Source: a bacterium (lineage in GTDB: Bacteria > UBA9089 > UBA9088 > JAGUXG01). From it: DNA of 6,598 bases. Made by a program: the position numbers and the translations under genes. The stretch lies in contig JASEHO010000086.1 in assembly GCA_030018505.1 (NCBI GenBank), positions 1-6,598 of the forward strand, in the 5' to 3' direction. Under the pieces are notes generated by a model. It did no database searches and was not told where the DNA came from. It saw nothing but the letters and a program-made list of their open reading frames with translations. This document shows positions 1 through 6,027 of the stretch, piece after piece. Each line of letters opens with the position of its first letter. Positions within the stretch are counted from its first letter, which is position 1.

Positions 1-17
1 ATTTTACATTTTACATT
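1..17. repeat. Short AT-rich tandem array with a 7-bp period
   Basis: The first bases consist of ATTTTAC repeated twice and then ATT, giving 2.4 copies of a heptamer. The array is cut by the window edge, so its true length is unknown. It lies in the leader of the metal permease gene and does not look coding. It shares the 7-bp period of the arrays at 67-86, 6028-6041, 6100-6120 and 6193-6206. Confidence 0.6.
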
Positions 18-66
18 GAACTTTACCGAGTTATTTCAGATGAGTAAAGTGTTACCTAATTTCTAT

Positions 67-86
67 TTTCCAATTTCCAATTTCCA
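67..86. repeat. Tandem TTTCCAA heptamer array
   Basis: TTTCCAA occurs 2.9 times without a gap. Read on the other strand and rotated, the unit is AAATTGG, which resembles the AAATTGC and AAATTTG units in the spacer near 6030-6120. The array sits about 80 bases before the permease start codon and argues that the open frame upstream of base 163 is not coding. Confidence 0.65.
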
Positions 87-162
87 TTTTTTACGCTGCA
101 AGATTTCAAACAAGAGTGAACCGTCCCAAAAGTTTTTAGAGCAAGGGCAAATCTTAAGTGTA

Positions 163-984
163 ATGGATATACTTCAACAGATTGCAGAAGCGATTCAATA
201 TGGCTTTATCCAGCGCGCGATTATTGCCGGATGCTTTATGGCGTTAGGGTGTTCATTTTTGGGTGTATTCCTTGTGTTAAGGAGGTTTTCACTTATTGGC
301 GACGGCCTTGCTCATGTGAGCTTTGCTACAGTAGCATTAGGGCTTCTTTTACATGCTCAACCAATGATTGTCTCCATCCCCTTAGTCGGGATTGCATCTC
401 TTCTTATCTTAGAACTCAATGAAAGGTCTCAAGTTTATGGCGATGCGGCAATAGGATTAGTCTCTTCATTTGGCATTGCCTTAGGTGTGATTATGGCGAG
501 TGTTGCCGGCGGATTTAATGTGGATCTGTTCAGTTATCTTTTTGGCAATATCCTTTCAGTGAGTAGTTTTGAGGTCTGGCTGACAGTGGCAATCTCTATC
601 TTGGTGGCAATGGTCATCACACTCTTTTATCATGATCTATTTGCTATCACCTTTGATGAGGAATACGCTCAAGTGTTGGGGATAAAGGTGCGGATGGTCA
701 ACAGAATTCTGATACTACTAACTTCGTTTATTGTGGTGCTTGGGATTAAGATTGTAGGCACTATGTTAGTCTCAAGTTTGATTATTCTGCCGGCAATAAG
801 TGCTTTACAGATAACAAAAAGTTTTCGCGAGACCTTTGTTCTTGCCGGCTCCTTCGCACTTGTTTCGGTTATCCTTGGCATATTTGCTTCCTATATCTTA
901 AATCTTCCCTCAGGTGCTACAATTGTTATGGTGAATTTTCTGTTTTTTATTATCTTGTTTTTCTGTCGTAAGGCAAGGGGATGA
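163..984 (+). CDS. Metal (zinc/manganese-type) ABC transporter permease, ZnuB/MntB family
   Basis: This is an inner-membrane permease of a zinc- or manganese-type ABC importer. It would form the channel and work with an ATPase and a metal-binding lipoprotein or periplasmic protein, neither of which is in the window. From the ATG at 163 it has 273 residues, a normal family length, with about eight hydrophobic segments. Family signatures are GDGLAH at residues 46-51, DLFSYLFGNIL at 121-131, FDEEYAQVLG at 164-173, and the conserved VGTMLVSSLIILPA stretch near 198-211. The frame stays open back to a TTG at 16, but those extra 49 residues are encoded by repeat-like DNA and do not resemble the family, so I chose 163. 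No good Shine-Dalgarno sequence precedes it. The metal cannot be decided from sequence; the family also includes iron and manganese transporters. It converges on the minus-strand operon with a 34-base gap and no obvious terminator. Confidence 0.93.
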   Translation: MDILQQIAEAIQYGFIQRAIIAGCFMALGCSFLGVFLVLRRFSLIGDGLAHVSFATVALGLLLHAQPMIVSIPLVGIASLLILELNERSQVYGDAAIGLVSSFGIALGVIMASVAGGFNVDLFSYLFGNILSVSSFEVWLTVAISILVAMVITLFYHDLFAITFDEEYAQVLGIKVRMVNRILILLTSFIVVLGIKIVGTMLVSSLIILPAISALQITKSFRETFVLAGSFALVSVILGIFASYILNLPSGATIVMVNFLFFIILFFCRKARG

Positions 985-1018
985 AACTTTTAGTACCCGT
1001 CTCTGATAGCACAATGCG

Positions 1019-1429
1019 TTACAGTATATCTTCTGAAAGAGGCGGTTCCTTTTCAAGAAAGGCGCGGATTAGACTCTCTCTCTCTTCTATCTCTTTTATC
1101 AAAAAATCTATCCTCTCCTGGAGATTCATTATCTGGATACGGCTGCCCTCTGTAAGAGTTTCTATCTCTGACATTATCTCAAAGACAGAGAGAATCTTAT
1201 GGTTTATATCCTCCTCTTCAGCCAGCTCTGCATCCCTGTGTCTTACAAACCTTACAACATCTAAGGCTTTGTCTATCTTTTTAAGAAGTAAGATGACCTC
1301 CCTTGACTCTTTCAGCTTGCACTTTCTGTCAAGCATCCTCAAGAGATCCTCTATCTTTTCTCGGAAAGTAACAAGCCTTTTTTCTATCTCTTTTCTGAAA
1401 TCCTTATCTTTTTTTTGCCATTTTCTCAT
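1019..1429 (-). CDS. Hypothetical coiled-coil protein, last gene of the HD-GYP/argD operon
   Basis: I do not recognise this 136-residue protein. It is strongly charged (rich in Lys, Glu and Arg) and almost entirely helical in character. Heptad-like stretches lie around residues 10-60 and 75-127, separated by an acidic patch (AELAEEEDI, 67-75). No signal peptide or membrane segment is seen, so it is probably cytoplasmic. Translation evidence is good: its ATG overlaps the argD stop codon as ATGA, and a perfect AAGGAGG lies 7 bases upstream inside the last argD codons, so it is probably translationally coupled to argD. The opposite strand is also open here (981-1457), but that product is a Ser/Leu/Ile/Phe-rich low-complexity string typical of the antisense of a Glu/Lys-rich gene. 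The function is unknown; a scaffold or regulator is possible but nothing in the sequence shows it. Confidence 0.8.
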   Translation of the reverse strand: MRKWQKKDKDFRKEIEKRLVTFREKIEDLLRMLDRKCKLKESREVILLLKKIDKALDVVRFVRHRDAELAEEEDINHKILSVFEIMSEIETLTEGSRIQIMNLQERIDFLIKEIEERESLIRAFLEKEPPLSEDIL

Positions 1430-2583
1430 TTTAGAACCTCCTTCAGTATTGATATAGCCTCATCAATCTCCTCGCATGTGATAATTAAAGGGGGAACAAA
1501 CCGCAGAATCTGAGGTGTAGGGGCATTTATCAAAAGACTCCTTTCTAAGCAATCTGCGACAACCTTTTTTGCATCCCTATCAATAGTTGCGCCAATCATT
1601 AACCCCATACCCCTCGTATCCTTGACAGATGGAATCCCTTTTAGTCTTTCTTTCAGGTAATCCCCTTTATCCCTCACATCTTGCAGAAAGCCTTCATTTG
1701 CTACAATAGAGAGCACTGCTAATGCCGCAGAACAGACCACAGGATTTCCTCCAAATGTTGAGGCATGCGAAGAAGGGGTGAATAGGTCAGCAAGCTCTTT
1801 TTTGGCTATCATTGCTCCAATTGGAAGCCCACCAGCCAATCCCTTAGCCAGGGTGATAATGTCAGGTTCAACACCATATCCCTGATAAGCAAATAAATGG
1901 CCACACCTGCCAATACCTGTCTGAACCTCATCAAGGACAAGAAGAAGCTCGTATTTATCACAAAGCTCTCGCAAGCCCAAAAAATAATCCATCTCTACTG
2001 GCCAGATACCACTTTCCCCCTGAACAGGCTCTAAGATAATAGCCGCGGCATTCTCATCAATAGCAGATTCTGCTGACTCTAATGAGTTAAACTCAATATG
2101 CTTGAACCCTGAAACTAAGGGAGAAAACCCTTTCTGCACCTTTTCTTGTCCTGTAGCAGAGAGTGTAGCCAATGTCCTTCCATGAAAAGAGCCTTTGGCT
2201 GTAAGTATAGTATGCCTTCCCTGGCCATATAGCCTGATTAGTTTAATAGCCGCTTCATTTGCCTCAGCCCCTGAGTTGCAGAAGAAGGTTTTTCCTCCAA
2301 AGGATAGGTTTGAGAGCCTTTTTGCCAGCTCAAGCTGAGCTTCAGTGTAATATAAATTTGAGGTGTGGATAAGCAATGTACTTTGAGATTTTATAGCTTT
2401 GGTAATCTCAGGATGACAGTGACCTAAAGAACAGACAGCCAATCCACCGACAAGATCTAAATAACCTTTGTCTTCAGCATCCCAGAGCCGACAACCCTCT
2501 CCTTTTACAAATAAAACTGGAGGTCTGCTATAGGTTGGACAGAGAAAGTCCCTTTCATAATTATAAGTATCTTTGCTTTTCAT
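1426..2583 (-). CDS. argD: Acetylornithine aminotransferase (class III PLP aminotransferase)
   Basis: This cytoplasmic PLP enzyme would interconvert N-acetyl-glutamate semialdehyde and N-acetylornithine in arginine synthesis. Many family members also act on succinyl-diaminopimelate in lysine synthesis. It has 385 residues, close to the usual ArgD length. Visible signatures are WDAEDKGYLDL (34-44), LGHCHP (53-58), SGAEANE (104-110, cofactor phosphate region), GSFHGRT (131-137), LDEVQTG (217-223, Asp218 contacting the pyridine nitrogen), the Schiff-base Lys247 in TLAKGLAGG, STFGGNP (275-281) and RFVPPL (361-366). The N-terminus matches where the family normally begins, which supports the ATG at 2583, although only a weak AGAG lies upstream. 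It starts 20 bases after the HD-GYP gene stop and overlaps the coiled-coil gene by 4 bases. No other arginine genes are nearby. Related class III enzymes, such as other omega-aminotransferases, cannot be wholly excluded by eye. Confidence 0.93.
   Translation of the reverse strand: MKSKDTYNYERDFLCPTYSRPPVLFVKGEGCRLWDAEDKGYLDLVGGLAVCSLGHCHPEITKAIKSQSTLLIHTSNLYYTEAQLELAKRLSNLSFGGKTFFCNSGAEANEAAIKLIRLYGQGRHTILTAKGSFHGRTLATLSATGQEKVQKGFSPLVSGFKHIEFNSLESAESAIDENAAAIILEPVQGESGIWPVEMDYFLGLRELCDKYELLLVLDEVQTGIGRCGHLFAYQGYGVEPDIITLAKGLAGGLPIGAMIAKKELADLFTPSSHASTFGGNPVVCSAALAVLSIVANEGFLQDVRDKGDYLKERLKGIPSVKDTRGMGLMIGATIDRDAKKVVADCLERSLLINAPTPQILRFVPPLIITCEEIDEAISILKEVLK
1437..1443 (-). promoter_or_regulatory. 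Strong Shine-Dalgarno (AAGGAGG) for the coiled-coil gene
   Basis: AAGGAGG on the minus strand ends 7 bases before the ATG at 1429. It is formed by the Lys-Glu-Val codons near the end of argD. It fixes the start of the downstream gene and supports the minus strand as coding. Confidence 0.85.
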
Positions 2584-2603
2584 ATGCTCTAAAGTGTTAT
2601 GAG

Positions 2604-3899
2604 CTATGGTTGGAGAGAAGGCACTACACCTTTTCTGGTCAATATTATTAAGAATTTTTCTACAACCTCTTTGTTAAACTGTGTTCCCGCATGCTTTTTG
2701 AGCTCTTCCACAGCATCAGCAATAGAAAGGGCAGGCCGATAGGGTCTCTCTGATGTCATGGCATCAAAGGTATCCGCTACATTGATAATTGCGGCTCCCA
2801 GATATATGCCGTTTTCTTTTATTCCTTGAGGATAGCCCCAGCCATCTGGTCTTTCATGGTGAAAGGAGACAGCCTTCATTACATCAGGATGAAAACCAGC
2901 AGGCCCCAATATCTTTGCTCCAATCATAGGGTGTTCCTTTATTACCTCATACTCTTCCCGGGTCAATTTACCGGGTTTTAATAAAATATCCTCCTTGATG
3001 CCAATTTTACCAATATCATGGAGAAGACCAGCAATATAGAGTCTTTCTGCCTCTTCTTCGCCAAATCCAAACTCTTTGGCAATAGCTGTAGCATATCTGG
3101 CTACAGCCTCAGAGTGTCCTCGTGTATAGTGGTCTTTTGCCTCAACTGCGGCAATTAGCGTCTTTACTGTTCCCAAATACCCCTTCTTTATCTCATTCTG
3201 AAGATTGCCATTTATGATAGTAGCTGCGGCAAGTTTTGCTAAGAATGAAAGAATAAAAAGGTCTTTGTTGTTAAATGGCACAGTGTTCTTTATCCTATTG
3301 ACAGCCAATACACCTACTGTCTTTTCTTTCACAGAGAGCGGCAGGCAAATAGCTGATTTTATCTCCTTTCTTTTGCTCTCCTCATTAAAAAGAATAGGCT
3401 CTCCTGTTCTGGCCACATTACCAGCTATCCCTTCTCCCATCTTTATCTTCGTTGTTTTTATAATCTTATCTGAAAGCCCAACAGCAGATTTTATAGAAAG
3501 AGACTCTTTCTTTTCATCAATCAGCATCAAACTGCCAGTCTCTCCTTTTACCTCAGATAATGCCTGTTGCATAATCACATCAAGGAGCTCCTGATTTGCC
3601 ATTGTAGAGGTTAAGAATCCACATAGCTTAGAAAATCTTCCTATGAGAGAGGCCTCTTCCTTTATCTCTTGGTTTCGGATAAGAACCTCAAGAAAACCCT
3701 GTGATTTTTTGATGAGTTCGCTCGGGTTTTCCATCTTTCTTGTCTCAAGAACTAATGACAATGCTGAAAGATGGGTGAGAGAAAGGTCTTCTACGGAAAG
3801 CTCTAAAAATGATTTTGTATCTATAGCTTCTGGTCCACTTCCATTCTCTAAAAATTTCTGTAGCCCTTTAGCATAAACCTCAACTATAAAATTTTCCAT
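2604..3899 (-). CDS. GAF and HD-GYP domain protein, probable cyclic-di-GMP phosphodiesterase
   Basis: This is a soluble 431-residue signalling protein. Residues 1-85 form a helical region I do not recognise. A GAF-type sensor domain spans about 86-232, with MGEGIAGNVARTGEPIL at 154-170 and ICLPL near 184. An HD-GYP domain spans about 240-425. Its metal and catalytic signatures are complete: HYTRGHSEAVARYA (257-270), LLHDIGKIG with His294-Asp295, KEHPMIGAKIL (321-331), HHERPDGWGYP (347-357) and NVADTFDAMTSERPYRP (373-389). Intact HD-GYP domains typically hydrolyse cyclic di-GMP, and some members act on other cyclic dinucleotides. The GAF ligand is unknown. The gene leads an operon with argD and a coiled-coil gene. 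Its ATG sits exactly at the predicted transcription start of a consensus promoter with no Shine-Dalgarno, so the mRNA is probably leaderless. A start at Met56 (base 3734) is possible but less well supported. Confidence 0.93.
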   Translation of the reverse strand: MENFIVEVYAKGLQKFLENGSGPEAIDTKSFLELSVEDLSLTHLSALSLVLETRKMENPSELIKKSQGFLEVLIRNQEIKEEASLIGRFSKLCGFLTSTMANQELLDVIMQQALSEVKGETGSLMLIDEKKESLSIKSAVGLSDKIIKTTKIKMGEGIAGNVARTGEPILFNEESKRKEIKSAICLPLSVKEKTVGVLAVNRIKNTVPFNNKDLFILSFLAKLAAATIINGNLQNEIKKGYLGTVKTLIAAVEAKDHYTRGHSEAVARYATAIAKEFGFGEEEAERLYIAGLLHDIGKIGIKEDILLKPGKLTREEYEVIKEHPMIGAKILGPAGFHPDVMKAVSFHHERPDGWGYPQGIKENGIYLGAAIINVADTFDAMTSERPYRPALSIADAVEELKKHAGTQFNKEVVEKFLIILTRKGVVPSLQP

Positions 3900-3905
3900 T
3901 AAGAT

Positions 3906-3935
3906 ATTATATGCTCTTTTTTACCCTCTTGTCAA
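3906..3935 (-). promoter_or_regulatory. Consensus sigma-70 promoter for the HD-GYP operon (predicted leaderless)
   Basis: On the minus strand TTGACA (3930-3935) and TATAAT (3906-3911), both perfect consensus boxes, are separated by 18 bases. With the -10 box ending at position -7, +1 falls on 3899, the A of the ATG. No Shine-Dalgarno lies between the promoter and the gene. The -35 box touches the tail of the terminator at 3937-3970. Confidence 0.85.
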
Positions 3936-3936
3936 T

Positions 3937-3970
3937 AAAATAGGCAGGGTTTCATAACCCTGCCTATTTT
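3937..3970 (-). terminator. Intrinsic terminator of the rpsP-khpA operon
   Basis: A perfect 15-bp stem (3937-3951 paired with 3956-3970) closes a 4-base loop. Its core is AGGCAGGGTT/AACCCTGCCT. On the minus strand the stem ends in TTTT followed by ATTG. It begins 21 bases after the khpA stop. A run of six T follows the stem on the plus strand too, so it could work in both directions, although no plus-strand gene points at it. Confidence 0.9.
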
Positions 3971-3991
3971 TTGAGAAGCTCGTTACTTTGG

Positions 3992-4222
3992 TCAATCAAG
4001 CATCTCTACAACCACTCTTTTTCCTTTTTTGGCTGCGGATGATGCCAGAATAATCCTTAAGGATTTGATTATCCTTCCCTCTTTTCCTACTACCTTCCCA
4101 ATGTCATCAGATGCTACGCTTATTTCGAGAATGGATGTCTTTTCGCTCTCCACCTCAGTAATCTTGACCTCTTCTGGATGGTCAACCAGAGATTTCACCA
4201 TATACTCTGCCAACTCCTTCAT
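3992..4222 (-). CDS. khpA: KH-domain RNA-binding protein, KhpA/YlqC family
   Basis: This small cytoplasmic RNA-binding protein has 76 residues, the usual length for the family, and consists of a single KH domain. The diagnostic GXXG-type loop is in IGKVVGKEGRIIKSLR (residues 41-56, loop GKEG at 46-49). It is preceded by a beta strand (TSILEISVA, 29-37) and followed by the C-terminal strand KRVVVEML. In Gram-positive bacteria KhpA pairs with KhpB (Jag/EloR) and affects cell division and RNA metabolism; whether that applies here is inference. It lies directly after rpsP with one base between stop and ATG, the classic rpsP-khpA pair. A strong AAGGAGGT lies 8 bases upstream, inside the end of rpsP. 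The operon stops here at a terminator instead of continuing to rimM-trmD-rplS. Confidence 0.92.
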   Translation of the reverse strand: MKELAEYMVKSLVDHPEEVKITEVESEKTSILEISVASDDIGKVVGKEGRIIKSLRIILASSAAKKGKRVVVEMLD

Positions 4223-4223
4223 C

Positions 4224-4469
4224 TTACACTACCTCCTTTTCTTTTTCGGCACCAGCTAACAGTTTTTTCACTCTATCTGTCGGTTGGGCACCTTTTTTTA
4301 TCCACTCATTAGCCTTTTCTATATCAACAAAGTTCTTCTTTTCTATCGGATTATAAAATCCAATCTCTGCAATCGTTCTTCCATCTCTCTTCTCTCTCTC
4401 ATTCATCACCACAATTCTATATGATGGCCTCTTCTTTGCCCCAAACCTCTTCAACCTGATCTTTACCAT
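4224..4469 (-). CDS. rpsP: 30S ribosomal protein S16
   Basis: S16 binds 16S rRNA early in small-subunit assembly. From the ATG at 4469 the protein has 81 residues, typical for bacterial S16. It opens with the family signature MVKIRLKRFGAKKRPSYRIV, followed by DGRTIAEIGFYNP (29-41), then the usual DIEKANEWIKKGAQPTDRVKKLL region (49-71). The frame is open for 23 further codons upstream to 4538, but those residues are not S16-like and cover the promoter, so I reject them. The ATG lies one base after the predicted transcription start, so the message is probably leaderless. It is the first gene of a two-gene unit with khpA. The C-terminal AEKEKEVV is probably shaped in part by the embedded khpA ribosome binding site. 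Confidence 0.96.
   Translation of the reverse strand: MVKIRLKRFGAKKRPSYRIVVMNEREKRDGRTIAEIGFYNPIEKKNFVDIEKANEWIKKGAQPTDRVKKLLAGAEKEKEVV
4231..4238 (-). promoter_or_regulatory. Strong Shine-Dalgarno (AAGGAGGT) for khpA
   Basis: AAGGAGGT on the minus strand lies 8 bases before the khpA ATG at 4222. It is formed by the last Lys-Glu-Val codons of rpsP. This contrasts with rpsP itself, which has no such site. Confidence 0.85.
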
Positions 4470-4476
4470 GCGATGT

Positions 4477-4505
4477 AGTATAAAAAATACCCCTTTCTTT
4501 GTCAA
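4477..4505 (-). promoter_or_regulatory. Near-consensus sigma-70 promoter for rpsP-khpA (predicted leaderless)
   Basis: On the minus strand TTGACA (4500-4505) is followed after exactly 17 bases by TATACT (4477-4482). Placing the end of the -10 box at -7 puts +1 at about 4470, one base before the rpsP ATG at 4469. No Shine-Dalgarno is present. The alternative start at 4538 would put the promoter inside the reading frame. Confidence 0.85.
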
Positions 4506-4591
4506 GATATTTCTTGCTTTGTTGTTTGTTAAGACCATTTCAGATAGGGTTCTTTATCTAATGGTAACAACGATTGTTGTAGAAATATGCC

Positions 4592-5887
4592 TTATCTCTT
4601 CATCTCTCTTTCTAAAAGATTTATTCTCACGCTCTTTTTCCTCAAAACACCAGAGTAGTTTCCAAACCCAGCAGATTCTAAGAAGAAGATATCAATCTTT
4701 TTATCCCCTTCTTCCTTTGTAAGATACACAGAAATCTCCATTGCTTTACCATCACAGGCTTTCCATCCAAAGGTTTGGGTAATATCTCCTTTTATCTTTA
4801 TCCAGTGAGGATTGGTTGAGGATACCTTTAACATAACCTTTTGGGTAGTAGTTGTTGCTGGGGCTGAAACTTGAACGCTTGCCTCTGGAATCTCTAATGT
4901 CCAGAGATTGTTATCGCCTTGATAGTTGGCTAAGTAAAGCCTTTTTCCAATAGAAAGGGAGAAGGTTGGACCACCTAAAGAAAGGGCTGTTGGCTCACCC
5001 TGAATATCCCCTTTATTATCAAGGTCATAAACATAAAGGTTATCCCCGGCATGATTCTTTCCCACATATAGTTTTTTACTCCTTTTGTTAAGGCAAAGGG
5101 ATATGCTCGCCCCTCCATCAGAGTATGTTGTGTATGTGGAAGGAAGGCCTTCCTCATCCAATTTTACCACGGAGAGATTGTTGCTGGCGTTGTTATTAGC
5201 CAGATATAGCCTCCCATTTTCTATATCTAAAGCTATAGAATAGGTTAGATTGCCTGAGTTATACTTCCAACCCCTGCCAGTGAGCGAGCCATCATTAGCT
5301 AACCAACAGACAAAAGGGTTGTCTCCACTATAGCTTCCAATATAGAGTTTGTTCTGAATAGGGTTTATCGCCAGGGAGGTGGTGTATCCTGAGGTGGTAA
5401 AGAAGGATGGAGCGCCAATTGGAAGACCAGAGGAGTCTAATCTATAGACACAGAGGTTATTACTACCAGACATATTACCCACATAGAGCTTTCTTCTCTC
5501 TGGGTCAATGGCTATGGAGTAGGCGCCCTGTCCCTCTGTGGCTACAGCAACTAATGTTGGTGTCCCTGTCAGGAGACCATCTTTTCCAAGCTGATAAATA
5601 TATAGATACGCATCCTGACTATTGCCTATATAGAGCTTATTGGAGAATAAGGCTAAGGAGATACAGTTCGTGGGTATCTCGCAAGAGATAAACTGCCCCA
5701 TAGGAAGCCCAGTATCATCAAGATTATAGACGACGATATTCTTCATTGATGTGCCGCTAAGGTATAATCTGCTGTTCTCCTCGTCAAGCGCCTGGGATAG
5801 GGTATAAACCCCTGCAGAATGGGAGGTATAGGTGAAAGAATGAGCAGATGCCCAAAGAAGACTAAACAAGAAGATGAGTCTTTTCAT
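4592..5887 (-). CDS. Secreted seven-bladed beta-propeller protein (YncE/lactonase-like repeats) with unassigned C-terminal domain
   Basis: This is a predicted exported protein of 431 residues. The N-terminus MKRLIFLFSLLWASAHS is a Sec signal peptide with probable cleavage after Ala15 (motif ASA); no lipobox cysteine is present. Residues about 20-335 hold seven repeats of 44-49 residues. Each has the core S-(I/L)-A-(I/L)-(D/N)..(K/R)LY(V/I)G followed by NNL-V-Y-x-L-D-x-x-G-L-P. The LY pairs fall at 41, 85, 134, 181, 227, 273 and 317, so a closed seven-bladed propeller is likely. Such folds include YncE/YVTN-type and 6-phosphogluconolactonase-like proteins, but I see no reason to assign an enzyme activity. 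A short Ala/Pro/Thr linker (341-348) leads to a beta-rich C-terminal domain of about 80 residues that I do not recognise. Start choice: the ATG at 5887 begins the signal peptide; an in-frame TTG at 5896 is less likely. The gene starts 10 bases after a tRNA and has no clear Shine-Dalgarno or own promoter. Confidence 0.88.
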   Translation of the reverse strand: MKRLIFLFSLLWASAHSFTYTSHSAGVYTLSQALDEENSRLYLSGTSMKNIVVYNLDDTGLPMGQFISCEIPTNCISLALFSNKLYIGNSQDAYLYIYQLGKDGLLTGTPTLVAVATEGQGAYSIAIDPERRKLYVGNMSGSNNLCVYRLDSSGLPIGAPSFFTTSGYTTSLAINPIQNKLYIGSYSGDNPFVCWLANDGSLTGRGWKYNSGNLTYSIALDIENGRLYLANNNASNNLSVVKLDEEGLPSTYTTYSDGGASISLCLNKRSKKLYVGKNHAGDNLYVYDLDNKGDIQGEPTALSLGGPTFSLSIGKRLYLANYQGDNNLWTLEIPEASVQVSAPATTTTQKVMLKVSSTNPHWIKIKGDITQTFGWKACDGKAMEISVYLTKEEGDKKIDIFFLESAGFGNYSGVLRKKSVRINLLEREMKR

Positions 5888-5897
5888 ATAATTCAAA

Positions 5898-5969
5898 TGC
5901 GCCTGATAGGAGTTGAACCTACGACAAACGACTTAGGAGGTCGCTGCTCTTCCACTGAGCTACAGGCGC
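5898..5969 (-). tRNA. tRNA-Arg, anticodon CCU
   Basis: A 72-nt cloverleaf on the minus strand. The acceptor stem GCGCCTG/CAGGCGC is a perfect 7 bp, the D stem is GCTC/GAGC with a 7-base loop, the anticodon stem is GCGAC/GTCGT, the variable loop has 5 bases, and the T arm is GTAGG-TTCAACT-CCTAT. The anticodon loop CTCCTAA gives CCU at 5935-5937, which reads the arginine codon AGG. The discriminator base is A (5898). The CCA end is not encoded (the next bases are TTT), so a CCA-adding enzyme is required. A TTGACT box lies 34 bases upstream (6003-6008), but I find no convincing -10 partner. Confidence 0.95.
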
Positions 5970-6027
5970 CTAAATGGTAACCGCTTAAGCCCATGCATTA
6001 GAAGTCAAGAAAGGGGATAAATTCATT

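Noticed and set aside
16..162. Extension of the metal permease frame upstream to a TTG codon
   Set aside because: The added 49 residues are encoded by tandem heptamer repeats and do not resemble the family N-terminus, which fits the ATG at 163.
981..1457. Plus-strand open frame starting with an ATGA overlap on the metal permease stop and a purine-rich AAGGGG before it
   Set aside because: Its product is a Ser/Leu/Ile/Phe-rich low-complexity string, as expected from reading a Glu/Lys-rich coiled-coil gene backwards. The minus strand has a perfect Shine-Dalgarno and coupling to argD.
3205..3876. Plus-strand open frames inside the HD-GYP gene
   Set aside because: They are antisense shadows of a gene with intact GAF and HD-GYP motifs and have no family-like features.
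4029..4259. Plus-strand open frame over khpA
   Set aside because: It is antisense to a clear KH-domain gene with a strong ribosome binding site.
4470..4538. N-terminal extension of the S16 frame
   Set aside because: S16 proteins begin with MVKIRL-type sequence at 4469, and the extra region contains the -35 and -10 boxes.
4567..4580. Small hairpin ACAAC-GATT-GTTGT after the propeller gene
   Set aside because: Only 5 bp, AT-rich and without a T tract on the minus strand, so it is not credible as a terminator.
5888..5896. In-frame TTG start of the propeller gene, three codons before the ATG
   Set aside because: The ATG at 5887 gives a standard signal peptide, and a TTG two bases after the tRNA end has no ribosome binding site.
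5970..6008. Possible tRNA promoter with TTGACT at 6003-6008
   Set aside because: The distance to the tRNA fits, but no hexamer at 16-19 bases resembles a -10 box (AGCGGT-like sequence instead).
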